The position numbers and the translations under genes were made by a program. Below, piece after piece: positions 26,414 through 35,971 of a stretch of 64,000 bases of DNA. The stretch lies in the NCBI GenBank assembly GCA_004551865.1, contig SFPR01000002.1:11533-75532 (forward strand). The letters are read 5' to 3'. The notes below the pieces were generated by a model. That model ran no database searches. It was not told the origin of the DNA and saw only the letters and a program-made list of their open reading frames with translations. Every line of letters starts with the position of its first letter. The stretch's first letter is position 1. The stretch is from Bacteroidales bacterium (lineage in GTDB: Bacteria > Bacteroidota > Bacteroidia > Bacteroidales > P3).

Positions 26414-27352
26414 ATGAAACAATCTTATTGGGGACACATTGCAATCATTGCTGTCAATCTTATTTTTGGTTTCAATACGCCTATCACAAAATCGGTTCTC
26501 GGTTCTGAGTTTATGATTTCGCCTTTGGCTCTTACGTTTTTGAGGTTTGCAGGGGCTGCTTCGGTCTTTTGGATTGCGGCTGCTTTGCTAAAAGTTCCCA
26601 AAGCCGGCAAAAAAGATATTCTTATAATGATTGTGGCGGCTTTTCTCGGAATTGCTCTCAATCAGATGAGCTTTGTTGTCGGGCTTTCTTCGACTTCGCC
26701 TGTTGATGCTTCGATTGTGGTTACCCTCACGCCTGTTTTGACCATGATTGCGGCGGCTTTGTTCCTCAAAGAACCGATTACCGCTCTCAAAGTACTTGGT
26801 GTGTTTATCGGTTGTGCGGGAGCAGTGCTTCTCATACTCACTTCGGCAAACAATTCGTCGGCAGAGCGTTCATGGGTCGGCAATTTGTTTTGTCTGACAA
26901 GCTGCATAGCTTACGCCCTTTACCTTACGCTTTTCAAAAAGCTCATTTCTCGCAATCACCCTCTCACTCTTATGAAGTGGATGTTCCTTTTCGGCACGAT
27001 TATGGTGCTTCCGATTTGCTATAAGCCTCTTTCCGAAGTACCTTTTGCAAGTCTGCCTGCCGAAATATGGCTCAAACTTGCCTACATTGTGCTTGCTGCC
27101 ACATTCGTAACCTATCTTCTTATCCCTGTCGGACAAGTTCGTCTTCGTCCTACCACGCTTTCGATGTACAACTACTTGCAACCGATTGTTACAACGCTTG
27201 TTGCAGTCTTTATGGGTATGGATACTTTCGGCTGGCACAAGGCTTTGGCGGCAGGATTGGTCTTTTTGGGAGTGTATGTGGTAACTCAAAGCAAGTCGAG
27301 ACAGCAAATCGAAAACGAAAAACGCCTCAAAGAAAAAAGCAATCAGCTTTGA
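26414..27352 (+). CDS. EamA/DMT-family permease
   Basis: 312 residues, about ten transmembrane helices in two homologous halves, as in the drug/metabolite transporter superfamily. Visible are the first EamA repeat (PLALTFLRFAGAASVFWIAAALL, SSTSPVDASIVVTLTPVLTMIAAALFLKEPIT) and the second (RPTTLSMYNYLQPIVTTLVAVFMGMD). Substrate cannot be predicted. The ATG at 26414 is preferred over an upstream in-frame TTG. A TAATTTTG -7 box is at 26384-26391. The following 130 bp before miaB's end hold two hairpins. Confidence 0.9.
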   Translation: MKQSYWGHIAIIAVNLIFGFNTPITKSVLGSEFMISPLALTFLRFAGAASVFWIAAALLKVPKAGKKDILIMIVAAFLGIALNQMSFVVGLSSTSPVDASIVVTLTPVLTMIAAALFLKEPITALKVLGVFIGCAGAVLLILTSANNSSAERSWVGNLFCLTSCIAYALYLTLFKKLISRNHPLTLMKWMFLFGTIMVLPICYKPLSEVPFASLPAEIWLKLAYIVLAATFVTYLLIPVGQVRLRPTTLSMYNYLQPIVTTLVAVFMGMDTFGWHKALAAGLVFLGVYVVTQSKSRQQIENEKRLKEKSNQL

Positions 27353-27434
27353 GAGATTAAGTATTCAAGACAAAACCACAAGCGTTGCAGTACTTTTGAC
27401 TTCTATTTGCCAAACTACCGCAACGCTTTGTGGT

Positions 27435-27463
27435 AAAAAAGGAGTATTTCACCAAAGTACTCC
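27435..27463 (-). terminator. Rho-independent terminator after miaB
   Basis: GGAGTA (27441-27446) pairs with TACTCC (27458-27463); the minus strand continues into TTTTTT. A second possible stem, AGCGTTGC with GCAACGCT, lies at ~27383-27428. Confidence 0.75.
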
Positions 27464-27482
27464 TCAGAAAATCTTTGTTGAA

Positions 27483-28799
27483 CTATATTGTTTCGCCAAA
27501 AAGGGTTGCAGAAGTACACTCTGTAACTCTCACCTTCACATAATCGCCCTGTCGAAAGTCTTTTCGGTCAAAGATAATGACTTTGTTTTGAGAGTTTCTG
27601 CCGAAAAGCTGGCTCGATTTCCTTTTTGATTCTCCCTCAACAAGCACCTCAAACACCTTTCCCACGTCTTGTTTGTTGCTTTCCAAAGACAGCTCTCTTT
27701 GAAGGTCGATTATCTGTTCCAAACGTCTTGTTTTCTCTTGGTAAGGTATGTCGTCCTCATATTTTTTTGCCGCAAGGGTGTTGGAACGCTGCGAATAGTT
27801 GAACATAAAAGCCGAATCATACTTGGCATAACGCATCATCGACAAAGTATCCTCATGATCTTCCAAAGTCTCGGTGCAAAATCCTGCAATAATGTCGGTA
27901 GATAGTCCGCAATCGGGAATAGTTTTCCTTATCGCATCAATCTTTTGCATATAATCTTCCCTTGTATATTTGCGATTCATCAGCTTTAACATACGACTGC
28001 TGCCCGATTGAAGCGGAAGATGTATGAATTTGCATATATTATCGTACTTTGCGATTGTGTCAAGCAGCTTTTGAGACATATCTTTCGGGTGAGATGTCGA
28101 AAATCTTACTCTGAGCAAAGGGTCAATCTGAGCAACCATTTCCATGAGGCAGGCAAAATCGACTTCATCTTCACGACCTTTGTTCCAAATATAAGAATTG
28201 ACATTCTGCCCCAAAAGAGTTACTTCTCTGAAACCCCTGCCGAACAAATCCTTTGCCTCATCGACTATCGTCTTTGGGTCTCTGCTTCTTTCGCGTCCGC
28301 GAGTGTATGGCACAACACAGTAAGAACAAAAATTCTCACAGCCTCTCATGATTGAGATAAAGGCAGTTACTCCGTTGGAATGCAGTTTTACGGGATTGAT
28401 GTCCGAATAAGTCTCGTCGGTTGAAAGTTCTACCGAAATGCCGGGCTGATTGTCCGCTTGCAAAAGAAGAGAAGGAATATCTCTGTAAGAATCGGGACCG
28501 ACAACAAGATTAACCTTACACTCTTCAACAAGAAGGGTTTGCAGTCTTTCTGCCATACAACCGAGTACTCCGACTTTCAGCCATGGTTTTTTCTTTCTCA
28601 GAGAGTCAAACTCGACAAGACGTTTCTTCACTCTCTGCTCTGCGTTCTCTCTTATCGAACAAGTGTTCACAAAAATAATGTCTGCTTCATACACATCGTC
28701 GGTAAGCTCATATCCTTCTTTTTTTACTATTGCTCCTACGACCTCGCTGTCGGCTGCATTCATTTGACAGCCGTATGTTTCAATATATACTTTCTTCAT
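27483..28799 (-). CDS. miaB: tRNA-2-methylthio-N6-dimethylallyladenosine synthase
   Basis: 438 residues. MiaB adds a methylthio group to i6A37 of tRNAs reading UNN codons, using two 4Fe-4S clusters and SAM. Present are the N-terminal UPF0004 domain (ETYGCQMNAADSE, VNTCSIRENAE, GCMAERL, with its three cysteines), the radical SAM CxxxCxxC (CENFCSYC followed by VVPYTRGRE), and a C-terminal TRAM domain. Length is normal. It is the last gene of the gltX unit, 9 bp after the sirtuin gene. Confidence 0.96.
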   Translation of the reverse strand: MKKVYIETYGCQMNAADSEVVGAIVKKEGYELTDDVYEADIIFVNTCSIRENAEQRVKKRLVEFDSLRKKKPWLKVGVLGCMAERLQTLLVEECKVNLVVGPDSYRDIPSLLLQADNQPGISVELSTDETYSDINPVKLHSNGVTAFISIMRGCENFCSYCVVPYTRGRERSRDPKTIVDEAKDLFGRGFREVTLLGQNVNSYIWNKGREDEVDFACLMEMVAQIDPLLRVRFSTSHPKDMSQKLLDTIAKYDNICKFIHLPLQSGSSRMLKLMNRKYTREDYMQKIDAIRKTIPDCGLSTDIIAGFCTETLEDHEDTLSMMRYAKYDSAFMFNYSQRSNTLAAKKYEDDIPYQEKTRRLEQIIDLQRELSLESNKQDVGKVFEVLVEGESKRKSSQLFGRNSQNKVIIFDRKDFRQGDYVKVRVTECTSATLFGETI

Positions 28800-28808
28800 C
28801 TTTTGCTA

Positions 28809-29498
28809 TCAGGCGTATTTCTCTATTATCAAATCAACCACTTCTTTCACTCCCTCGGTTGCTTTCTTCTTCACAAAGTGTATTCCTTTGAGACTTGCAT
28901 TTGGTTCTTTCGGATCTACAAGATATTTGTCGCAATCGCTCTTTGCATAACCCAACAAACCTGCCGCAGGATACACATTGAGACTTGTGCCTACAACAAT
29001 CATTATATCGGCTCTCTGACACAGCTCGGCAGCAGGAACAATGTTGGGAACAGCTTCTCCAAACCACACTATGAAAGGTCTTAAAGGCTTTCCGAAACTG
29101 TCAATCATGTCTTTTGTCTGCTCCCAACCCGAAAGGGTTACGACCTCTTCGGGATTGGTTTGGCTGACAAGTTTTCTTGCCTCGCCATGAAGGTGAAGCA
29201 CATTGCTGCTTCCTGCTCTCTCATGCAAATCGTCAATATTCTGAGTTACCACATCGACCCTGAAATTCTCTTCAAGCCTTACAAGTTGTTTGTGAGCTTC
29301 GTTTGGCGAAGTTTCCAAAATCTCTTTTCTTCTTTGATTGTAGAACTCTCTTACCAAGTCGGGATTTCTCAACCACGCATCGTAAGTTGCCACATCTTCA
29401 ACTCGATAATTCTCCCACAAGCCGTCAGAGTCTCTGAAAGTCTTTATGCCACTTTCGGCACTTATTCCCGCACCGGTAAGAACAACTATTCTTTTCAT
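28809..29498 (-). CDS. NAD-dependent protein deacylase (sirtuin, CobB type)
   Basis: 229 residues from the ATG at 29496-29498. Sirtuins remove acetyl, and often succinyl, groups from lysine using NAD. Visible are VVLTGAGISAESGIKTFRD (NAD binding), TQNIDDLHERAGS with its catalytic His region (VLHLHGEA), FVVGTSLNVYPAA-type motif (VVGTSLNVYPAAGL). The four structural Cys residues of classical zinc-binding sirtuins are absent around the HLHGEA segment, as in class III/U short Bacteroidetes forms. It sits between the DUF2520 gene and miaB. Confidence 0.92.
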   Translation of the reverse strand: MKRIVVLTGAGISAESGIKTFRDSDGLWENYRVEDVATYDAWLRNPDLVREFYNQRRKEILETSPNEAHKQLVRLEENFRVDVVTQNIDDLHERAGSSNVLHLHGEARKLVSQTNPEEVVTLSGWEQTKDMIDSFGKPLRPFIVWFGEAVPNIVPAAELCQRADIMIVVGTSLNVYPAAGLLGYAKSDCDKYLVDPKEPNASLKGIHFVKKKATEGVKEVVDLIIEKYA

Positions 29499-29507
29499 GC
29501 CAACCAA

Positions 29508-30242
29508 TTATATGTTTTCAGTATGCTTCTTTATTATCTTTTCACTCAAGATTTCGTAAATCTCTCTTTCGTCTTGCGAAAGTCTTTCCTTGTGCTGACG
29601 CATTATCTCATGCTCTTTGCGGAATGCAGGACCGGTTTGAATGCTGAAAGGGTCAAATTGCTTTGCTCTTTCCAAAGTTGCGTCCAACAAAGGGAACAAA
29701 ATCGAAAAAGGAATGTCGTCTTTTTGCAATAATTCCCTTGCTATTCCGAACAAATGGTTGGGAAAGTTGTTGCAAAACACGGCTGCAAGGTGCAGAGTTT
29801 TGCGTTGCTCGTCCGAAAGTTCGTAATGTAGGTTTGAAAGCTGCAAGGCAAGCTCTCCGAGTTGCTTTCTCACCTTTTCATTGTTGCCGTAAGTACAAAG
29901 AGGAAGTGTGTTGTAGTCAGTTTCTTTTCCTTTTTTCAAGGTTTGAAGCGGATAGAGACTTCCGTAAGCTCCGCTTTCGGCACTTTGCAGGCAGTCTGTG
30001 GAAACAAATCCCGAGGTGTGAACAAGCAAACCTTTCATTCCTTTGAGCTTTTGAGCCACTTCGGCTATTGCCTCGTCTTTTACGGCAATGATTACCAAGT
30101 CTGCCTCAAAGCAAATCGGAGCAAGAGTCTCACGAGGCGAGACCACACAACACGAAAAGCCCTTTTGAGTAAAAAGTTTCTCGTAATGCCATGCCACGTT
30201 TCCCCTGCCCACAATGCAAACTCTCTCTATCGCTTTCATCAA
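29508..30242 (-). CDS. Rossmann-like plus DUF2520 oxidoreductase-like protein
   Basis: 244 residues. The N-terminus is a nucleotide-binding fold (VCIVGRGNVAWHYEKLF, then DLVIIAVKDEAIAEVAQKL) and the C-terminus is a DUF2520 helical domain (KTLHLAAVFCNNFPNHLFGIARELL, TGPAFRKEHE). It resembles proteins annotated as NADP- or F420-dependent oxidoreductase-like but the substrate is unknown. It lies 3 bp after gltX and directly before the sirtuin gene, so expression is shared. Confidence 0.88.
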   Translation of the reverse strand: MMKAIERVCIVGRGNVAWHYEKLFTQKGFSCCVVSPRETLAPICFEADLVIIAVKDEAIAEVAQKLKGMKGLLVHTSGFVSTDCLQSAESGAYGSLYPLQTLKKGKETDYNTLPLCTYGNNEKVRKQLGELALQLSNLHYELSDEQRKTLHLAAVFCNNFPNHLFGIARELLQKDDIPFSILFPLLDATLERAKQFDPFSIQTGPAFRKEHEIMRQHKERLSQDEREIYEILSEKIIKKHTENI

Positions 30243-30245
30243 AAC

Positions 30246-31778
30246 CTACAAATTGATTTTCTCTATCGCAACTCTTATTCTTCTCAAAGCCTCCTGCTTT
30301 CCCAAAACGGCAAACACATCAAGCATTCCGCAGCCTCGGGTGTCTCCAACAATGGCAAGACGAATCGAATTCATAATCTGACCCATGTTGAGTTCGTTTT
30401 CCTTGATGTAATTCATGAGAAACTCTTCCGCCTTCTCTGCCCAATCTTTATTGTCTTCAATTTCTTCAAGACAAGCGACTATTGCGGTCAATCTTTCTCC
30501 CGTTCCCTCTTTCCAACGCTTCTTCAAGGCTTTCTCGGCATAGTCTTTTGGTGCAACAAAGAAGTAATCGCCGTTGTCCCACAGCTCTTTTGCAAACGAA
30601 CATCTCTCTTTTATCAATCCCACAACCCTTTCGGCATAGTCGATAGTGCTGTCTATTCCTCTTTGTTTCAAGTCTGACAAAAACTGCTCTGCCAAAGTGT
30701 GATTATCGACCGTCTGAAGATATTGGTGATTGAACCATTTGGCTTTTTCGAGGTCAAATCTTGCACCATGTTTGCTTATTCTCTCGATTGAGAACGCACT
30801 TACAAGCTCTTCCAAGGTGAATATTTCTTGTTCTGTTCCCGAGTTCCAACCCAAAAGTGCCAACATATTCACCACAGCCTGCGGCAAATAGCCGCTTTCT
30901 CTGTATCCAGACGAAATTTCTCCCGTTTTTGGGTCTTTCCATTGAAGAGGGAAAACAGGGAAACCAAGTCTGTCTCCGTCTCTTTTTGAAAGTTTTCCGC
31001 TGCCTTCGGGTTTCAAAAGAAGAGGAAGGTGTGCAAACTCGGGCATTGTTGCTTCCCAGCCAAAAGCTCGGTAAAGCATCACGTGCAAAGGGCAGGAAGG
31101 CAGCCACTCTTCGCCTCTTATCACATGAGATATTTGCATCAAGTGGTCATCAACAATGTTTGCAAGGTGATAAGTAGGCATTCCGTCCGACTTATACAGC
31201 ACCTTGTCGTCCAAAAGAGAAGAGTTCATCTTGACATGTCCCCTTATCAGGTCGTCAAACTCAATCAATTCATCTTTGGGAAAACGAAAGCGTATCACAT
31301 AAGGCTCTTGCGAAGAGAGCAAACGCTCAACCTCCTGCTCAGAGAGCGAAAGAGAGTTTCGCAAACCCTCTCTTGTGGTACAATCATATTGAAAGGTCTT
31401 CTTCTCTGCTTCGGCTTGCTTTCGTTTTGCGTCAAGTTCTTCGGGTGTATCGAAAGCATAGTATGCCCAACCCTTTTCCACAAGCTCCAAGGCATACTGT
31501 TTGTAGATTGGTTTACGCTCCGACTGCTTGTAGGGACCAAAATCGCCCCCTATTCCCTGACCTTCATCAAACGACAAGCCGAGCCACTTGAAAGACTCTA
31601 TGATATAATCTTCCGCACCCTCAACAAAGCGAGTACGATCGGTATCTTCAATTCTCAAAATAAAATCTCCGCCGTGCTTTTTGGCAAAAAGATAATTGTA
31701 CAAAGCCGTCCTGACGCCCCCAATGTGCAAAGGACCTGTCGGACTTGGAGCAAATCTCACTCTTACTCTTCTTTCCAT
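30246..31778 (-). CDS. gltX: Glutamyl-tRNA synthetase
   Basis: 510 residues from the ATG at 31776-31778. Class I synthetase charging tRNA-Glu. Signatures: [14 protein letters not shown] (HIGH motif), [25 protein letters not shown] and the KMSKS-like KLSKRDGD. The start fits a promoter (31812-31843) and conserved family N-terminus. First gene of a four-gene unit gltX-DUF2520-sirtuin-miaB. The cognate tRNA-Glu is at 37296-37370. Confidence 0.97.
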   Translation of the reverse strand: MERRVRVRFAPSPTGPLHIGGVRTALYNYLFAKKHGGDFILRIEDTDRTRFVEGAEDYIIESFKWLGLSFDEGQGIGGDFGPYKQSERKPIYKQYALELVEKGWAYYAFDTPEELDAKRKQAEAEKKTFQYDCTTREGLRNSLSLSEQEVERLLSSQEPYVIRFRFPKDELIEFDDLIRGHVKMNSSLLDDKVLYKSDGMPTYHLANIVDDHLMQISHVIRGEEWLPSCPLHVMLYRAFGWEATMPEFAHLPLLLKPEGSGKLSKRDGDRLGFPVFPLQWKDPKTGEISSGYRESGYLPQAVVNMLALLGWNSGTEQEIFTLEELVSAFSIERISKHGARFDLEKAKWFNHQYLQTVDNHTLAEQFLSDLKQRGIDSTIDYAERVVGLIKERCSFAKELWDNGDYFFVAPKDYAEKALKKRWKEGTGERLTAIVACLEEIEDNKDWAEKAEEFLMNYIKENELNMGQIMNSIRLAIVGDTRGCGMLDVFAVLGKQEALRRIRVAIEKINL

Positions 31779-31811
31779 CGTTGCTATATTATATATTGTA
31801 TAATCCGATTG

Positions 31812-31843
31812 CAAAGGTACAACTTTTCTTCCGCCTACGCAAA
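31812..31843 (-). promoter_or_regulatory. Promoter of the gltX unit
   Basis: Minus-strand TACCTTTG (31812-31819) with TTTG (31840-31843) 20 bp upstream; start codon 34 bp downstream. Confidence 0.65.
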
Positions 31844-32577
31844 GAATTTCTTTCTGCATACAACAGACTTTTTTGCAGGTTTAATGCCATAAAATCAACA
31901 TTTGGGGTTATTGTTTTCGGGAACAGGATTATAAAATTAAAGTGTTGTTATGCTAAATTGGGGATTGGACAAAGTGTTAAGCTGTGAAATTCATCGGAGT
32001 TTTGATGTATTTTGAGCAAAATCGTGGAGTTTTTGAGCAAATGTAGGAGTTTGATTGAAAGAAATCGCCGCCTTTTCACAAAAAATCGCCACTTTTTTGG
32101 GAAAAACCGCCGCTATTTTTCAAAAAAGTCGGCGTTTTGAAAGGAACAAAACGGCGTTTCAAAACGACAAAACGCCGTTTTATTTTTGCAAATCGGCGTT
32201 TTGTCGGCTCGAAACGCCACAAAAGAGCATTTTGTCGGCGTTTTATTTGGGCAATTCTTGCAGACAGAGTAAGGAAAGGCGAAAAAATCGCCTTATTTCG
32301 AGCTTAAAATCTGCCAAATGTTAATTCTTTTGCATCTAAAACCTTAATGTGTTTTAATTATTGCCGGAAAGAAGCCTTGCTTCCTTCTGTTTTTTCACAA
32401 TCAAAAGTTTGTAGTCTGCCGAAAAATGCCTCTGCGGAAAAGCAAAGTCGCAAAGCAGCGTTCCAAAACTCTCTTACCATATATAGAAACTTGAATATGG
32501 GTGGTTTTGATACTTTTTGCGATAAATTTTCGTTTGACATTATGGTGGTCGGTTGCACAAGATATGTTGTCAAAAAG
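31844..32577. other. Gene-free region upstream of the serpin-like gene
   Basis: About 730 bp. The part 32066-32243 is the longest family B array of the window. No supported gene; an in-frame upstream extension of the serpin-like gene (from 32347) lacks a signal peptide and is not preferred. Confidence 0.6.
32066..32243. repeat. Family B array, nine units on a 21-22 bp grid
   Basis: Cores start at 32066, 32087, 32108, 32130, 32152, 32173, 32194, 32215 and 32236 (steps 21, 21, 22, 22, 21, 21, 21, 21). Core identity is CGCCG, CGCCA or CGGCG, usually within AAAACG-S-CGTTTT, with no fixed alternation of orientation. Linkers vary, so unit identity is held by spacing and core, not by overall sequence. 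Confidence 0.92.
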
Positions 32578-33609
32578 ATGAAAACAAGGTGTAGTTCTGA
32601 AAGAATATGGATTGTTGCGGTACTTGTGTTGTTTGTTTGCTGCACAAAGTCTCCAAAGCAGGAGCATTACGGAGTGTCAATTTCGGCTCCGAGTGTTGCG
32701 GAGGCTTCTTGCGAGACTTTTTCTGCACAAGAACTTGCCTTGCTCAGGCTTTCCAACGGCTGGACTTTCGATTTGCTCGGCAAAGTGTGCCAAAACGACA
32801 GCACATTTTCCAATATCGTCTTTTCGCCTCTGCTTCTGACAGAAGAATTGCACGCTTGTGAGTACGAAAGAGCCTATGTTGAAGCTCTATTTGCCTTTTG
32901 CAATTTGGAGGATACTTCTTTTGAAACAATAAGAGCAAATTTTAATTCGATAAAGCAACGTTTGAGCGAAATGGATTCTTCTTTTGCCATGAGTTCTTCG
33001 CTTGACAGTTCGGACAAAGGAGGTTTTGTCATTTGCCAATCGGCACGCATGGGTTTATTGAGGGAAGATGCCGCAAAAACAAGCCGACATACTTTTTCGC
33101 CTTGCAATGGAAATGAACGCCTTTGCGAGTTTTTTAACCTGAGCGGAAGTTTCAAAACCTTTGAATCGGAAAACGAATTTGCAACAGACATTCCCATCGG
33201 AAACGGAAGCTGTTCTCTTTTGCTGGTTAGACCTGCGGGAAACAGGATAAGAGAATATGTGGCAACATTTTCCGAAAAGCAATATGTGGAAGTTGTAAAA
33301 CACTTGGAAGAAAGAAAACTAAGCGTGAGATTTCCCGACTTTGAGAGATTTGTTTCAAAACAGAGGCTTCTGCTACCCGAAATACAGACCGCCGACACCC
33401 TCTTTCACTCTCGTGAAGTAATGACAGACTGTCAATTCTCGCTTTTCAAGCCCACCGAAGCCGTATTGCAATCGTTGGGGAAGTCGTTAGAAGACAAAAT
33501 TTTGAACTCCGAGAAAGGCGAAACGGCAACTTTCGACACCCCTTTCCTTTTCTTTGTAAGAGAAATAGCCTCTGGAGCAATCCTTTTGGCAGGTATCTGT
33601 TGCGAATAA
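32578..33609 (+). CDS. Divergent serpin-like lipoprotein
   Basis: 343 residues starting at the ATG 32578, chosen for its lipoprotein signal (VAVLVLFVCCTKSP). The mature part matches the serpin layout: LSNGWTFDLLGKVC and NIVFSPLLLTEELH near the N-terminus, VVKHLEERKLSVRFPDFERFVSKQRLLLPEIQTADTLF in the middle, and FDTPFLFFVREIASGAILLAGI at the C-terminus, equivalent to the serpin signature ADRPFLFxIRxxxTGxILFxG. The reactive-centre loop between them is short and lacks the Glu/Ala-rich hinge, so trypsin-like protease inhibition is doubtful. It would be anchored at the envelope. Confidence 0.6.
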   Translation: MKTRCSSERIWIVAVLVLFVCCTKSPKQEHYGVSISAPSVAEASCETFSAQELALLRLSNGWTFDLLGKVCQNDSTFSNIVFSPLLLTEELHACEYERAYVEALFAFCNLEDTSFETIRANFNSIKQRLSEMDSSFAMSSSLDSSDKGGFVICQSARMGLLREDAAKTSRHTFSPCNGNERLCEFFNLSGSFKTFESENEFATDIPIGNGSCSLLLVRPAGNRIREYVATFSEKQYVEVVKHLEERKLSVRFPDFERFVSKQRLLLPEIQTADTLFHSREVMTDCQFSLFKPTEAVLQSLGKSLEDKILNSEKGETATFDTPFLFFVREIASGAILLAGICCE

Positions 33610-33713
33610 GTCGTTTGTCTGATTTTCAAGCAAATATATTACAAATAAACCCCCTTTCGGCTTGGATTGTTCGATATATTGACAAAAAAAATCGGAAAAT
33701 TCTTGATAAAAAC

Positions 33714-33744
33714 TTTGCTTGCATAAAAAAAATAGTTACCTTTG
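33714..33744 (+). promoter_or_regulatory. Promoter of the EF-G-like gene
   Basis: TTTG (33714-33717), 19 bp, TACCTTTG (33737-33744): an exact fit to the Bacteroidetes consensus. Start codon 48 bp downstream, with GGGAG before the ATG. Confidence 0.8.
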
Positions 33745-33792
33745 TCCCTATGAAGTAAACACTTTTACTAACTTTCAAAACCAAACGGGAGT

Positions 33793-35931
33793 ATGAAAAT
33801 TTATCACAGTTCAGAAATCAAGAACATTGCCCTCATGGGAGGAGCAAAGTCAGGAAAGACTACCTTGGCAGAAGCCATGTCTTTCGAAGGAAAAGTAATC
33901 AATCGCAGAGGTACGGTTGAAGAATCCAACACCATATCAGACTATCGAGAGATTGAAACAGAGAGAAAAGGTTCTGTTTTTTCAAGTCTTTTGTATTCGG
34001 AGTACAATAACAAGAAGATAAACATAATTGACGTACCCGGATATTCCGATTACCAAGGAGAGTTGGTCGCAGCCCTACATGCAGTTGAAACAGCTGTTGT
34101 TGTGATAAATTCACAGATAGGTGTGGAAGTCGGAACAGAGATTGCGTTCAGACACACCGGCAGATTGGCAATTCCTCTTATGTTTGCAATGAACCAACTC
34201 GACCACGAAAAATCCAACTTTGACGAACAAGTAAGAGAATTGAAAGAGTTTTTCGGCGAAAAGATAACAATAGTTCAATATCCTGTCAATCAGGGACCGG
34301 GATTTAATTGTTTCATCGACTTGATTATGCAAAAGATGTACAAATATCCCGCAGGGGGAGGCAAACCCGAGATTTTGGACATTCCGGCAGAAGAGAAAGA
34401 AAAGGCAGAGCAACTTCGCCTTGCATTGGTCGAGAATGCAGCGGCAGGCTCCGACGATTTGATGGAAAAATACTTCGACAATGGAGACTTGGCAATCGAT
34501 GAAGTACGTCGAGGCTTGAAACTCTCGATAGCATCTCGCAACGTGTTCCCTATATTGTGCGTTTCGGCAAAAGAAAACATAGGTGTGGGAAGATTGTTGG
34601 AGTTCATAACCTTCAATGTCCCTTCACCAACAGACGCACTTCACACAAAAACGCTCGTTTCAGGCGAAAAAATAACATACGATGAAGCCTCGCCAACAAC
34701 CCTCTTCGTTTTCAAGACCGCAAACGAAACACACGTGGGAGATATTACCTACATGAAAGTCATGAGCGGCGAACTGACCGAAGGAATGGACATTGTAAAC
34801 TCCACAAACGAAGCAAAAGAAAGAATTGCCCAAATATTCGTAAACTCAGGCAAGACAAGAACAAAGATAGAAAAAGCATCGGCAGGAGATATTGTCTCAA
34901 CAATCAAGTTGAAGAGCGTTTCGACAAACGACACCCTCACTTCAACCAAAAATCTCGGAGACAAACTCAACGAAATCAAGTTCCCCGAACCTGTATATTC
35001 GACAGCCGTCAGAGCAATCGACTCTTCCGACGAAGAAAAACTCGGAGCCGCATTGAACGAATACACATCGAACGACTGCTCAATGAAAGTTGAGATTGCA
35101 AGAGAGTTGAAACAGACGATAGTAAGGGCAATGGGCGAATACCATATCAACACTTTGAAATGGTATTTGGACAATGTTTACAAAATACCCGTTGAATTTT
35201 TCGCTCCGAAGATACCTTACAGAGAAACAATCACCAAAAGTGCCGAAGCATCTTATCGTCATAAGAAACAATCAGGCGGTGCAGGTCAGTTCGGAGAGGT
35301 ATATATGATGATAGAGCCTTATTATGAAGGCATGGAACAACAAAAGAAATATCCGATACGAAACACCGAGACAGTAGAATTGGCTTGGGGCGGAAAATTA
35401 GTGTTCAACACCTGTATAGTTGGCGGGGCTATTGACGCAAGATTTATGCCTGCAATACTAAAAGGTATAATGGAAAAAATGGAAGAAGGACCTTTGACAG
35501 GCTCTTACGCAAGAGACATAGTCGTAAACGTGTTTGACGGAAAGATGCACCCTGTTGATAGTAACGAAATGGCTTTCAAACTTGCGGGACGTAACGCTTT
35601 CAAAGAAGCATTCAAGAATGCAGGACCAAAAATCCTCGAACCTATATACGATATTGAGATTACAGTACCGTCAGAGCTTATGGGAGGCGTCATGACCGAC
35701 CTTCAAAGCCGTCGTGCAGTCGTTATGGGAATGGATTCTGAGGGAATGAACACCATAATCAAAGCAAAGATACCGCTTGCCGAAACTTACCGCTACTCGA
35801 CAGCCCTTTCGTCTATCACTTCGGGCAGAGCAGTTTTTGCAATGCAGTTCTCCGAATATGAAGCAGTTCCTTCAGATGTTCAATCAAAGCTCTTGAAAGC
35901 ATACGAAGAACAAACCAAAGACGAAGAATAG
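33793..35931 (+). CDS. EF-G-like translational GTPase
   Basis: 712 residues. It has G1 GGAKSGKTT (16-24), a DVPGYSDY G3 motif, and G4 as NQLD (Gln in place of the usual Lys). Domains II-V follow the EF-G order: SGAGQFG-type domain IV start (QSGGAGQFGEVYMMIEP), VNVFDGKMHPVDSNEMAF, and EPIYDIEITVPSELMG, SRRAVVMGM in domain V. It belongs to the second, EF-G-like group common in Bacteroidetes; whether it acts in translocation or ribosome recycling is not clear. Own promoter and own terminator (family B hairpin, 35972-36007), so it is monocistronic. Confidence 0.9.
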   Translation: MKIYHSSEIKNIALMGGAKSGKTTLAEAMSFEGKVINRRGTVEESNTISDYREIETERKGSVFSSLLYSEYNNKKINIIDVPGYSDYQGELVAALHAVETAVVVINSQIGVEVGTEIAFRHTGRLAIPLMFAMNQLDHEKSNFDEQVRELKEFFGEKITIVQYPVNQGPGFNCFIDLIMQKMYKYPAGGGKPEILDIPAEEKEKAEQLRLALVENAAAGSDDLMEKYFDNGDLAIDEVRRGLKLSIASRNVFPILCVSAKENIGVGRLLEFITFNVPSPTDALHTKTLVSGEKITYDEASPTTLFVFKTANETHVGDITYMKVMSGELTEGMDIVNSTNEAKERIAQIFVNSGKTRTKIEKASAGDIVSTIKLKSVSTNDTLTSTKNLGDKLNEIKFPEPVYSTAVRAIDSSDEEKLGAALNEYTSNDCSMKVEIARELKQTIVRAMGEYHINTLKWYLDNVYKIPVEFFAPKIPYRETITKSAEASYRHKKQSGGAGQFGEVYMMIEPYYEGMEQQKKYPIRNTETVELAWGGKLVFNTCIVGGAIDARFMPAILKGIMEKMEEGPLTGSYARDIVVNVFDGKMHPVDSNEMAFKLAGRNAFKEAFKNAGPKILEPIYDIEITVPSELMGGVMTDLQSRRAVVMGMDSEGMNTIIKAKIPLAETYRYSTALSSITSGRAVFAMQFSEYEAVPSDVQSKLLKAYEEQTKDEE

Positions 35932-35971
35932 AACAAGAAACTTTGTTGTTTATCATATTGATTATTTTTTT

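Noticed and set aside
31029..31892. 287-codon plus-strand frame over gltX
   Set aside because: Antisense to glutamyl-tRNA synthetase, no family similarity.
32347..32577. Upstream extension of the serpin-like gene
   Set aside because: The extension has no signal peptide, while the ATG at 32578 gives a lipoprotein signal.
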